From NCBI GenBank assembly GCA_036417435.1, contig CM070919.1:35580318-35644317 (forward strand): a stretch of 64,000 bases of DNA, read 5' to 3'. Position numbers and translations under genes: made by a program. Below, one piece after another: positions 34,124-44,580 of this stretch; the stretch's first letter is position 1, and the number at the start of each line of letters is the position of its first letter. This stretch comes from Inia geoffrensis. Lineage: Eukaryota > Chordata > Mammalia > Artiodactyla > Iniidae. The notes below the pieces were generated by a model that ran no database searches, was not told where the DNA came from, and was given only the letters and a program-made list of their open reading frames with translations.

Positions 34124-34722
34124 TACATGGACCCCAATGTTCATAGCAGCACTATTTGCAATAGCCAAGACATGCGAGCAGCCAAAATGCCTACCAACAG
34201 ATGACTAAATAAAGAAGATATGATATATATATATATAATATATATGTATATTATACATATATCACATGTATACACATACACAATGGAATATTATTCAGCC
34301 TTAAAAAAGAATGAAATAAAGCCATTTGCAGCAACATGGATGGACCTAAAAATTATCATATTGAGTGAAGTAAGTCAGAGAAAGACAAATACCATATCAT
34401 ATCACTTACATGTGGAATCTTTAAAAAAAGATATAAATGAACTTATTTACAAAACAGTAATGGACGCACAGACATACAAAACAAACTTATGGTTACCAAA
34501 GGGGAAAGGGGTGTGAGAAATAAATTAGGAGTTTGGGATTAACATATATACAACAGATAACCAATAAGGGCCTACTGTTTAATCCCAGGGAACTATACTC
34601 AATATTTTGTCATAACCTATAAGGGAAAAGAATCTGCAAAATAATATATATGTAACCGAATCACTTGGCTTTACACCTAAAACACTGTAAATCAATTATA
34701 TTTCAATTAAAAAAAAGGATGT
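33823..34722 (+). mobile_element. Internally deleted LINE-1, split by a SINE
   Basis: 33823-33975 codes part of the L1 reverse transcriptase including the catalytic 'FADDM' motif ('LFADDMILYIENPKDT'). The sequence then jumps to the ORF2-end/3' UTR region ('gatacatggaccccaatg', 'aacatggatggacctaaaa', 'tttacacctaaaacactg'). The ORF2 part between them is missing. A CHR SINE sits near the jump point. An AT-rich palindromic run lies at about 34222-34262. Inactive. Confidence 0.9.
33993..34120 (+). mobile_element. Short CHR SINE with internal deletion
   Basis: Has the 5' half of a CHR SINE ('gggcttccctggtggcgcag', 'ggtccgggaagatcctacg'), then goes straight to 'tgcccgtgaaccgc' and a 28-30 nt A-run. 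The usual segment containing 'tccggagcctgtgctcc' is absent. Target duplication 'agatacatgg' at 33983-33992 and 34121-34130. Only about 128 bp including the tail. Confidence 0.93.
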
Positions 34723-35119
34723 TATACATCTAAGAATTGATGGTAAAAAAAGACCTAACACCTCAGTCTGCTTTCAGATTTAACCTTCAGCTGTACAATT
34801 TCTGTTCCAAAAAAGAGTAACAGCCCCTTTCAGCCCGGTTGCTACTAAAATCTGAGGGACCGGTTCCAGAATTTCAGGAACTTTGAAGAGCAGGGATGAG
34901 ACCCAGCTCTGACCTCCGGCCTCAGTCCCGCTCGCTCATCGCCATGGCTGCAGCTCGCTGATTGCCTAGAGACCTAAGGGTAGAGGGTGGGCTGCACTTG
35001 AATTGTACGTCACTGTAAACAGCCACTGCTGACAGAGGTTATATACAGTCATGAAAGTTACACTGCTTCATCTGGCAACACGCAATTCCCACCAAATTCC
35101 ACGTTAGGAAGAACACGTG
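34723..35119. other. Unassigned non-coding stretch
   Basis: No repeat or gene recognised. Confidence 0.5.
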
Positions 35120-35262
35120 CATTGCTCGTTATCTGCAGGGGCATCTAATTCAATTCCCTTAGGTACACATGAAGAGACTGAGGTGCAGAGTAACAAAGCT
35201 ACTTGCCAAAAGCCACAGACCTCAGCAGCAGCCCACACGAAGAATCCAGCCTTCCTGACGGT
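35120..35262 (-). mobile_element. MIR-like SINE fragment
   Basis: Antisense MIR landmarks: 'acatgaagagactgaggtgc', 'agagtaacaaagctacttgc', 'agaatccagccttcctgac'. Diverged. Confidence 0.7.
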
Positions 35263-35514
35263 TAGCGTACCCACAATTCCCCCAGGGATTTTTTAACGCT
35301 GCCCACTTGGCATTAAACGCGATCACCAGCTTCTCCAGTATAGCTGACAAAGCACGTGTGCTTTGAACAGGCATGTTCCCTTCTGCCCAGATCTGGAACA
35401 AGGTAGTACTCTAGCTACCCAACCCTCCAACCGATCGGGTCAGAGTTCAGAGAACCTGGAGCAGCCCTGAGATACAGAGGCTCGCGTAAGAATAGGATTC
35501 CCCGTATAATAAAC

Positions 35515-35665
35515 ATAAATAGTAACAGCCATTGAATTAAACATCTACTACCTGAGTCCTCTTAGACTTTGGACATGCGTTTTCATTTGCTTTGGAAAGG
35601 CCCTCTGAAGATAAAGTTACTCAGTGCATGCAGACCCAGCTTGGATGCCAGAACCCACGTTCTTT
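35515..35665 (-). mobile_element. MIR-like SINE fragment with internal loss
   Basis: Shows 'aatagtaacagccattgaat', 'catctactacctgagtcc' and 'acccagcttggatgcc' in MIR antisense order, but the middle part is shortened. Tentative. Confidence 0.5.
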
Positions 35666-36315
35666 CCATGCCACTACTTATGAATAAGGGCCTGTCCACG
35701 TGGGTGTCCAGGTTAATGTGGCAGCCCCCTTCCCTTGGGGGCTGTCTCCCTATCCTGAATGGAGGCGGTCTTGTCTGAGGCTCTGACACTCTGTATATGT
35801 CGTCTTAGCCCCCTCCCGCTATTGCTGGGCCTGACCTGTGGACTCATGCAGTGGCTGGCATCCTGCTCCGTCAGGGATGGGTTTCTGTCAACAGAGCCAT
35901 TTACTTGTCACGGTCCAGAGCAGTACTGTCGGTGCCACCCACCACAGATGCTCAGAGTGGAATCGCTTCACCCAGCACTATCCACTTTTGACACCTTTTC
36001 CATAATAAATGCTGGTGAGAGATGACTGCATGGTCACCTACTGTTAGTCAGCATTACATCGAGCACCTCACATTTACTGTTGAACTTGACTGGTACTCAT
36101 CCACCCTGCACCCTCAGGCTACCTGTCATCCAAGCACACATCAGATCACGGCCAGAAACATAAAGAAATAGCCCTTTGGCATGTTGACATAGTTGAAAAG
36201 GCCTCTTGTGCAAAGAGCTAATATATCTCAAGCTGGAAACAGTAGTGATTGGTAAGGTGGAGAGTTGCAATTAGCGTCAGGTGGGAACAGTTCTGCCCAT
36301 AGGTGCTATACCGTA
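35666..36315. other. Unassigned non-coding stretch
   Basis: No gene or repeat recognised. The 88-residue frame at 35759-36025 is Cys-rich but matches no domain I know. Confidence 0.5.
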
Positions 36316-36486
36316 CAGCAGTTGTTTACAATGTGCATGAAAATCAGCAAATCAGCTGGGGCTTTTGTTACAATGTGGATTCTAGCTCAGTCCATCTGAG
36401 GTCGGGCCTGAGGCTCTGCATTTCTAAAGGTTCCCCTAACATCCTGGAAGCCACTGGCCCTCAGGCTGCACTTTGCATAGCAAGTG
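36316..36486 (+). mobile_element. MER5A-type hAT MITE
   Basis: Sense MER5A order: 'atgtgcatgaaaatcagc', 'agctggggcttttgttac', 'gcctgaggctctgcatttc', 'tgcactttgcatagcaag'. A non-autonomous Charlie/hAT element shared by placental mammals, without coding capacity. Confidence 0.8.
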
Positions 36487-37302
36487 CATAGACCCCCCTT
36501 GACACAGGTTTAGAAAGGAAAAGATATAGCTGACTTACTTCGAGCTAAGTCACGCATGTAGGTGGCATTAGAACCTTCCAGCCAAGGTGCATGATTTTAC
36601 CAGAAAAGTATGCACTGATAGAGGAAAAAAAACCAAGCCAGCACTGAGTCTCAGAGCCTGAAGGAGATGGAGCCTGGGGTTCAGGGGTCTGGACACACGT
36701 TTAGAAATCAAGAGAGGGAAAGAATGGGCAGCAGTCATAGAAATAGGAACAGTGATTTTCAACTGAATAAACAGCCCGTGTCTGAAAAGCAGAGAAGGTA
36801 GCCTGGGATATTTGAAGTCGGGTACGGGAGTGCCAGACCCAGGACGCTAGACTCACTGGCACGGAAAAGGCAAACTGCCGAGTCTTAACAACAAGCAATG
36901 GAAAGAAACCAGTGCAGGAAAGCCAAAAGCGCCAGAGTAAGTTTAGGGTCACAAACGTCCAGAGGCAACCAGGTAGATTCCCAGATGTGGGAAGCGAACT
37001 CACCTGCTCGTCGTCAGCTTCCGGAGGGAACTGCGCAAGGGAAATGAAAGTGTCCTAGTTCCAGAGGAAACAGCACGTCCAGCGAGGAATCCAGGAAGGG
37101 CTGAATTACAGGGGCTGGAGAAGTCCGCACAGGCTCAGCTCTGCTACTCACGTCAAATCTGCCGTAAAGTTACATCGTACTGAACCAATGAAAGGCCTGT
37201 TTTCCTTCCTACCTGCGTGGGGCGGGGTCAACACGTGTGACTTAAGTGGCTCTAGCTGTGCAAACTGGCGACGGGTACGAGGCCCGAGGCATGCTGGTGA
37301 AG
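36487..37302. other. Unassigned non-coding stretch
   Basis: No gene or repeat recognised. The 100-residue antisense frame at 36701-37003 has no domain. Confidence 0.5.
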
Positions 37303-37471
37303 GCTGGAGCCTCAAAGTGAGGTCCCAGATCAGCGGTATTAGCATCACCTGGGAACCTGTGAGGAAATGTGAATTTCTCAGCCCGGCTCCAAACCTACCA
37401 ATCAGAAACCGTGGGGTGGGTGGTGCAGCCTGTGTTCCCAGGAGCCCTCCGTGTGATTCTGATGCAGGCTT
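37303..37471 (-). mobile_element. MER5A-type hAT MITE
   Basis: Antisense MER5A: 'cctcaaagtgaggtccc', 'attagcatcacctgggaac', 'ggagccctccgtgtgattc', 'tgatgcagg'. It lies about 820 bp from, and opposite in orientation to, the other MER5A copy. Confidence 0.88.
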
Positions 37472-37567
37472 AATTAATGGAGTCTATGAAGAGCATGGGG
37501 GAGACGCAAGGCCAGGTGTGGCAAAGGACAGCCACTAAAGGTGGCCTTGATAATGGCGCCTTTACCA

Positions 37568-39165
37568 TAAACTTCTTAGAGAAAATCACAGGCAGAACAC
37601 TCCCTGACATAAATCACAGCAAGATCTTTTTGATCCACCTCCTAGAGAAATGAAACTAAAAACAAAATGAACAAGTGGGATTTAATTAAACTTAAAATCT
37701 TTTGCACAGCAAAGGAAACCATAAACAAAAGCAACCTTCAGAATGGGAGAAAATATTTGCAAACGAAGCAACTGACAAGGGATTAATCTTCAAATTATAC
37801 AAATAGCTCATGGGGCTCAATATCAAGAAAAACCAAACAAACAACCCAATGAAAAAATGGGCAGAAGATCTAAACAGACATTTCTCCAAAGAAGGCATAC
37901 AGAGGGCTAAAATGCACATGAAAAGATTCTCAACATTGCTAATTGTTAGAGAAATGGAAATCAAAACTACAATGAGGTATCACCTCACACCAGTCAGAAT
38001 GACCATCATCAAAAAATCTACAGACAGTAAATGCTGAAGAGGGTGTGGAGAAAAGGGAACCCTCTTGCACTGCTGGTGGGAATGTAAATTGGTATAACCA
38101 TTATGGAGAACAGTATGGAGGTTCCTTTAAAAACTAAACACAGAGCTACCTTAAGATACAGCAATCCCATTCCTGGGCACATATCCAGAGAAAACCATAA
38201 TTTGTAAAGACACATGAGCCCTAATGTTCATTGCAGCACTATTTACAATAGCCAGGACATGGAAGCAACCTAAATGTCCATTGACAGAGGAATGGATAAA
38301 GAGGTGGTATGTATATGCAATGGAATGTTACTTGGCCATAAAAAGAAAGGAAATAATGCCATTTGCAGCAACATGGATGGACCCAGAGATTGTCATACTG
38401 AGTGAAGTCAGACAGAGAAAGAAAAATATCACATATTGCTTATACGTGGAATCTAAAAAAAGGGTACAAATGAACTTATCTACAAAACAGGAATAGAGTC
38501 ACAGATGCAGGACAAAAAACTTATGGTTACCAGGGGATAAAGGGTGGGGGGAGGGATAAATTGGAAGATTGGGATTGACATATACACACTAGTATATATA
38601 AAATAGATAAGTAATAAGGACCTACTGTATTGCACAGGGAATCCTACTCAATACTCTGTAATGCCTATATGGGAAAAGAATCTAAAAAAGAGTGGATATA
38701 TGTATATGTATAACTGATTCACTTTGTTGTACACCTGAAACTAACACAACATTGTAAATCAACTATACACCAATAGGGACTTCCCTGGTGGCGCAGTGGT
38801 TAAGAATCCACCTGCCAATGTAGGGGACATGGGTTCAAGCCCTGGTCCGGGAAGATCCCACATGCTGTGGAGCAGCTAAGCCTGTGTGCCACAACTACTG
38901 AGCCCGCGCTCTAGAGCCCACAAGCCACAACTACTGAGCCCAAATGCCACAACTACTGAAGCCCACAACTACTAGAGCCTGTGCTCCACAGCAAAGAGAA
39001 GCCACCGCAGTAAGAAGCCTGTGCACTGCAATGAAGAGTAGCCCCTGCTCGCCGCAACTAGCGAAAGCCCGTGTGCAGCAACGAAGACCCTACGTAGCCA
39101 AAAATAAATAAATATAATTTTAAAATTTTATAAAACTATACACCAATAAACATTTTTTAAAAATA
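37568..39165 (+). mobile_element. LINE-1 3' end, tail split by a SINE
   Basis: Sense L1 from the ORF2 C-terminal region ('aaatcacaggcagaacactc', 'cacagcaaaggaaaccataa', 'cgtggaatctaaaaaaagg') through the 3' UTR ('gtacacctgaaactaacac') to 'caactatacaccaata'. A CHR-1 SINE then interrupts it at 38776-39133, after which 'aactatacaccaataaaca' closes the L1. ORF2 is broken. Confidence 0.93.
38776..39133 (+). mobile_element. CHR-1-type SINE in an L1 tail
   Basis: Head 'gggacttccctggtggcgca', B-box region 'gggttcaagccctggtccgg', three 'ccacaactactga' units plus a partial fourth ('cccacaactactag'), and tail 'ccaaaaataaataaatat'. Perfect 15-bp target duplication 'aactatacaccaata' at 38761-38775 and 39134-39148. 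It postdates the L1. Confidence 0.96.
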
Positions 39166-39617
39166 CAAACCTAGTGAAGACTAAAGACTGTTTACAGGGA
39201 GAAGAAAACCCAGTAGGGATAATATAAAATAATAAAACGTGCTCAGTGGTCAGTAACTTTGGGCAATGATACTCTGTGCTCGAGTTTTATCAATGTTGAG
39301 GAATCATCCAGCCATGTGCAGGACAATAATGATTCGATGCTGATAATGAGAGACATCATGAGGCCCAAGAGGGGTCGACTTACAATCTGTGTTTGAAAAT
39401 TCTCTCATGACGTATGAGACTCACCAAAAACAAGTGCTTTTGGTGCCCATGCTTGTGAAGAGATCTTCTCAGAGGGGAAAAACGAACTTAAGAAAAGCAA
39501 ACATGCTGGTCTAATGGGATCTGTTTGACACAAATACTGAGAAATAATTTTGTTTTCAGTATGAACACAAGTGTAAGACACAAAACCCCCTAAAATAACA
39601 CGTAGGGGCTTTAATTA
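39166..39617. other. Unassigned non-coding stretch
   Basis: No gene or repeat recognised. Confidence 0.5.
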
Positions 39618-40104
39618 CAGGCACACCTGGTCTTACTGTGCTTTGCCTTATTGCGCTTCACGGAAACTGCCTTTTTTACAAATTGAACGTTGGTGGCAAC
39701 CCAGCCCTGAGCAAGTCTATTGACGCCATTTTCCAACAGCATTTGCTGACTTCACGTCTCTGTGTCACATTTTGGTAATTCTCACAATATGTCAAGCTCT
39801 TTCATTATGGTGATGGTTGTTATGGGGATCAGTGGTCTTTCGTGTTACTATTGCAAAAATAGCAATTCATTGAAGGCTCAGACGTTGGTGAGCATTTTTC
39901 AGCAATAAAGTGGTTTTTAGTTCAGGTCTGTACATTGTTTTTTGGGCATAATGCTAGTGCAGACTTAACAGACTACAGTCTAGTGTAAACGTAACTTTTA
40001 TATATGCTGGGAAACCAAAAGATTTGTGTGAGTTGCTTTATTGCCACATTTGCTTTGTTGTGCTGGTCTCGAACCAAACCCACAATATCTCCCGGGTCTG
40101 CCTG
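39618..40104 (+). mobile_element. Tigger1-type element, internally deleted
   Basis: Left end 'caggcacacctggtcttac' after a TA, then 'tttttacaaattgaacg', 'ccaacagcatttgctgac', 'ctctgtgtcacattttgg'. The right part 'gtacattgttttttgggca', 'tgggaaaccaaaag' ends 'gggtctgcctg'. Only about 487 bp remain, without the transposase gene, so it is a non-autonomous or internally deleted Tc1/mariner-Tigger copy. Confidence 0.92.
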
Positions 40105-40214
40105 TGTACTGACTGATTCGGCCAATATGAGTTAGTTGGACATGGACTCACTTCAGACACTAAAGACGCAAGAAGAAATAAAACAATCTCCTCCATATAC
40201 TTGTGGTATAGCGA

Positions 40215-40487
40215 TAAGAGTGGGACAGAGAAGATGACAGTACATTCAGTAGACAGAGCTGTACTAGAAGTTCACCCATGGAGCTTTGGGAGCATAGAGT
40301 TTCTCCAAAAAGCATCAAAGAACTCTTTTCAAAAGGAGTAACCGTTAGTTTGACTCTGGAAGAACATCCTAGCAGAGGGAATGTTGTGCGGGAAGATGCG
40401 GAGGCAGGAAGTGTCCTCTGGGCAAAGCTGGAGGCTTGGAGTGGGTAGGGGGAGAGGCATGAGGCCAGAGAGCCAGTGGGCAGCTCA
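40215..40487 (-). mobile_element. L2 LINE fragment
   Basis: Antisense L2: 'aacatcctagcagaggga', 'agatgcggaggcaggaagtg', 'aggcatgaggccagagagcc'. Its right edge meets the next L1. Confidence 0.65.
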
Positions 40488-40608
40488 TGGCAGCTATTTA
40501 CTTACAGTAGACAGGACATGGAAGCAACCTGAACGTCCATCAACAGATGAATGGATAAAGAAGATGTGACATGTATATACATATACATATATACATGTAT
40601 GTATATGT

Positions 40609-40609
<1 letters not shown>

Positions 40610-40643
<34 letters not shown>
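40610..40643. repeat. (AC)n microsatellite inside L1
   Basis: About 16 AC units at the same L1 position as the 4.7-kb tract. Confidence 0.95.
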
Positions 40644-40645
<2 letters not shown>

Positions 40646-41016
40646 AATGTTACTCAGCCATGAAAAAGAATGAAATAATGCCATTTGTAGCAACATGGAT
40701 GCACCTCGAGATTATCATACTAAGTGACTTTAAGACAAAGACAAACATCCTATGATATCGCTTTTATGTGGAATCTTAAAAAATAAAAAAGATACAGAGG
40801 AACTTATTTACTATACAGAGAGAGACCCACAGACATAGAAAACAAACTTACGGTTACCAAAGGGAAAGGGAGTTGGAAGGATCAGTTAGGCATTTGGGAT
40901 TAACACATATGCACGACTATATATAACATAGATAAAAAACAAGGACCCACTGTATAGCACAGGGAAGTATACTCAGTATTTCATCATAACCTATTAGGGG
41001 AAAGAATCTGAAAAAT

Positions 41017-41017
41017 T

Positions 41018-41051
<34 letters not shown>

Positions 41052-41059
41052 TATATATA
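41017..41059. repeat. (TA)n microsatellite inside L1
   Basis: Alternating TA tract in the L1 3' UTR, interrupted by 'cac'. Confidence 0.92.
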
Positions 41060-41133
41060 AAACTGAATCACTGTGCTGTACACCTGAAAGTACAATATTG
41101 TAAATCAACTCTACTTCAAAAACAAAAATAATA

Positions 41134-41751
41134 ACTTGATGAGGCAGAAAACAATTATAAGTTGTTATTTGTGACGAGAGCATAAATTGAGGAGATTCAG
41201 GACAATCTAGTCTATCCTGAACCTAAGATATATTTTCTGTAAAATTAAGAAAACTTATTTTATGACTGTAGTTCCAAACCAGACGTGCCCATTTCCGTTG
41301 TCTATTTCCCATTTCCCTCAGGGAATATTTCATTCCTCGACTAACCTAACCTTCCGAAATGTATTGAAAAGCAATGTCTCAATAGGAGAGTGCTTGATGT
41401 ACAATAATGCATCTCGGATTATTTTTAATGGAAAACGTTCTTATAGAAGTTAACCTGTTGAGTAGTCGCTTTGACGTATTAGCCTGTATGGATGCAAGTG
41501 GTCTTTAAGAAAAAAAGGTCTACATAGGTAATCGAGCTCTGAGGGCTTTATACCCTTGTTATCTGTTATAAAATCTGTTTATTTGAATCATCACTACATT
41601 TGTCGTTTACCTTAGCCAGATTAAATGTCATCACTTAAAACTGCTAAGACATAATTTAACTAGTAATATTTTTATCACTTTGCATGGTAAAATGTTTTTT
41701 AAAGTATGAACCTTTTCTAGCACATTAGCCTTGATTAGCAGTAACAGTAAT
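41134..41751. other. Repeat-poor AT-rich stretch
   Basis: No repeat recognised. It contains several CpGs and 'taat' motifs. Function unknown. Confidence 0.4.
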
Positions 41752-41985
41752 AAGTGCTAACACTTTTAGAGTGATTTCTATGTGACAGGCAGACCAAGTA
41801 CCTTAAATGCGTTGCCACATTTAATCCTCAGAACCATGAAGTCGGTGCTATTATTTTGCTCACTTTACAGATGAGGAAATTAAGAGCCGTGGAGGTTCAG
41901 AAACCGGACGAAGGTCACATAGCTGGTGACGGCTTGAGCTGAGATACGAGCCAAGTCCTGTCTCGTTCTAGAATATATTATCTTC
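41752..41985 (-). mobile_element. MIR SINE, near full length
   Basis: Antisense MIR: 'tatgtgacaggcagaccaag', 'cacatttaatcctcagaacc', 'tttacagatgaggaaattaa', 'gaaggtcacatagctgg'. Well-preserved order. Confidence 0.9.
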
Positions 41986-42289
41986 GCCGCTAAAAATCGG
42001 TTGCCCCTCCTTCTAAGTGGACAGAAAAGTGCTCTTCTTAAGATTCCGCGTCAACTGTCTTAATTCTTGTGATTGTTTTATTTAAGGTATAATGAGTATA
42101 TAGAAATCTGGAATCAAATTTAAACAACTCAGCAAGCAACCACATTTAATTAAGGAAACAGAATTATTCACTGTGAGTTAACAACTTATTTACAGTTTCA
42201 TAAAGCAGGTGACTTCCATCTCCAGCCTGAGCTTTGCCTTGTGTGTTCACTGCGTTAACCCAGCTTCGTTACAGACACATCCCTAACAT

Positions 42290-42850
42290 TTTGTCCGGCA
42301 AAAGGAAATTTCCCTCCTCTCCCTCTTGAAGTCTTGCGGCTGGACTAATGATGAAATTGACACAGGACAGAGTAACAGGAGAAAAAGAAACAAATTTTAG
42401 TTTGCACACTTGGAGGTCGCCTAGAAATGGGGCCTAAGAAGTGGCCAAAGTAGGGAGCTTTTTTACTCCTTAGACAAAGAAACAGTAAGTTTGTAAGGAA
42501 CTGACGGGACAAAGCAGCTTAGACTTTGGATGCTCGATTAGTGGACTCTACACAGAGCTTTGGCTTGGGGTAGTAAATTAAAGAAATCACAAGGTTCATT
42601 TATTTAGGCCTCTCAGCCTGAACTCACCGTCTCTGGCGTAAGGGTGTCCTTCTACTTCCAGATACTGGAAGTGTACCCTTTCACTGAGAGAGTTATCTCC
42701 TGCTTTCAGCGGGGGACAGAAAGGGGGTTCAGAATGTCCCTCTTTTGGGGCCATATCTTAAGTAACTTTAATTCAGAATCATCAATATGCCATTGTGGCA
42801 CATTTAGGGGCAGCCCACCTAGAGCTCCAACAATTTCAATGGCTAAACAT
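42290..42850. mobile_element. Possible ancient LTR-type repeat
   Basis: Order and phrases such as 'ggctggactaatgatg', 'acagagtaacaggagaaaaa', 'ggggccatatcttaagtaac' and 'ttcagaatcatcaatatg' remind me of old mammalian LTR repeats. I cannot name the family or define the ends. No retroviral coding sequence seen. Confidence 0.35.
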
Positions 42851-43606
42851 AACAAAGATTAGTTCAAGTTCAGGTCTAATGCAAACCAATTCATTCTCTG
42901 TTCCATGTGTTAATGGACACTTGCTCCCTCTGTCTGTGCCCTTACCATCTCGTAGGTCTTTGGAATTCTCCCCTGTGTCCTATGCACTTGACCAGATGTT
43001 GAATGAAAAGAAAGAAGTTGGAGGGTCAGGATGGAAGACATCAGGAATTGGCATACATCACTTTCACCCACATACTATTGGCCAGAATTCAGTTATAAGC
43101 ACACACTTCACTCCAAGGAAAAATGGGTAATGTAGTTTGGCAGTGAGGCTGGCAGAAAGACGATGGACATTGGTGAATAATTAACCAGCCAGTGCCAGCC
43201 ATGCCTTATAGACCTTAAGGCACACTCCCTAACAAATTCAAAAAGTATTCAGATTTTCACATGTTTACTGTTACTCTAGCGATGATTTAGGCTCTAAGTC
43301 CGTAGGCCTTGTGAGTCACATTGTGATAGCTTAGCTGATGATAATTAAAGAATATTTTAGACACTTATTTTTATTTTCTTCCTCAAAATTGTAGAATTTT
43401 CCATGTACTTTATCCTTCCATATATCTTCACTACCTGAGAGAATTTTTTTTAATATTGTAAGAGGCTGATGTATCGAATTGAAGTGGAATTTCATGCCTG
43501 ATGACTTACTAATTGGGTGTTCAGTAGATTCTAATTTGTTTTTTTTTTTTCCAAGTTGAATAACGTTGAATATATCAATTTTACAACATAATTTTATGAA
43601 GATTTC
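42851..43606. other. Unassigned non-coding stretch
   Basis: Parts near 43050-43140 ('ggccagaattcagttataag', 'aaaaatgggtaatgtagt') look like an old interspersed repeat I cannot name. No gene. Confidence 0.4.
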
Positions 43607-43619
43607 ACAATTTATAAGC

Positions 43620-43644
43620 TTTTTTTTAAACATCTTTATTGGAG
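43620..43644 (-). mobile_element. 25-bp LINE-1 3'-end micro-insertion
   Basis: A T-run followed by 'aaacatctttattggag', which is the antisense L1 3' terminus seen at 19184-19203. It is flanked by 'acaatttataagc' (43607-43619) and 'acaatttataaac' (43645-43657), a 13-bp target duplication with one mismatch. Read as an extremely 5'-truncated L1 insertion. Confidence 0.82.
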
Positions 43645-43657
43645 ACAATTTATAAAC

Positions 43658-44580
43658 TTTGATTAACGTTAACATACACCTAATTGCTATTCTAACAGTG
43701 AGTTAAGAAAGTAGATGTTAAGAATCCAGCCTTTTCTTTATTGTTTCAAGACTCATATAATTTGTTTTGGTTGTATACCCTGGATGCTTTCTTATCACAA
43801 CTGATTTTTCACATGTATCCCTAGTAAAGGGACTACTCAGTGTGTAAAGATAGCCGCTGTGAACACATCCGCTGCTCACTTTATTTTTCTAACCCCACCT
43901 CAATTCTTCACTTTATTCTCATGGATTATTCATCCTGAAGTGTTGACGCACTTTTGATAAAATTAATATGTTACTCTTTTCTCAGTGGGTCATTACCATG
44001 AGACTTCATAACATTTTTCATTTGTTCTTTTTCGACAAGGTGCATTGTCTTCAATTTTAAGTTGAGACTTTATAACTTGCAACATCTCAAGTGCATAGTA
44101 TACCAAATTCAGTATAATGAGAAAATGTAACCTTTCTTACCCTATTAAAGCTCTCCAAAACTCTCTGATTTCATATAATATTACCTCTTTCCCCTACAGC
44201 CTTGATATGAAAATTCTCATTACTGATAGTTTAGTCATAGATGTATCTCTAATTTTAAAAATTTCTACATTCTGGACTCTTTCCGCATTATCGCTCTTGG
44301 TGGAAATTTAAAATATACGTGGCCAAAGGAATAATATTGGGAAAAAACTGTGTCATGTCTTACGTAGAACATAATAGGTACCTAGTATTATTTGCTTAAT
44401 GAACAAATAAGAATGAGGAGGAGTTACTCTTTGAATCACTATTATTTTCTTTACTGTGTGTTCAAAAGACAAGGTCAGTGGGCCAAAAAGTCAGCATTTA
44501 GAAGATGATGGCTATAACCCTTGTATAGTCACCTAAGACCAATTCCTTGTTTCATATTGTGTTATACATGCCATCAGATT
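43658..44580. other. Unassigned AT-rich stretch
   Basis: No gene or repeat recognised. Confidence 0.5.

Larger units (their letters stand above)
40488..41133 (+). mobile_element. LINE-1 3' end
   Basis: Starts near 'gacaggacatggaagcaacc' and runs through 'gaatgaaataatgccatttg', 'aacaaacttacggttacc' and 'ctgtacacctgaaagtac' to 'ctctacttcaaaaacaaa'. It carries an (AC)n tract (40610-40643) and a (TA)n tract (41017-41059). Confidence 0.92.
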
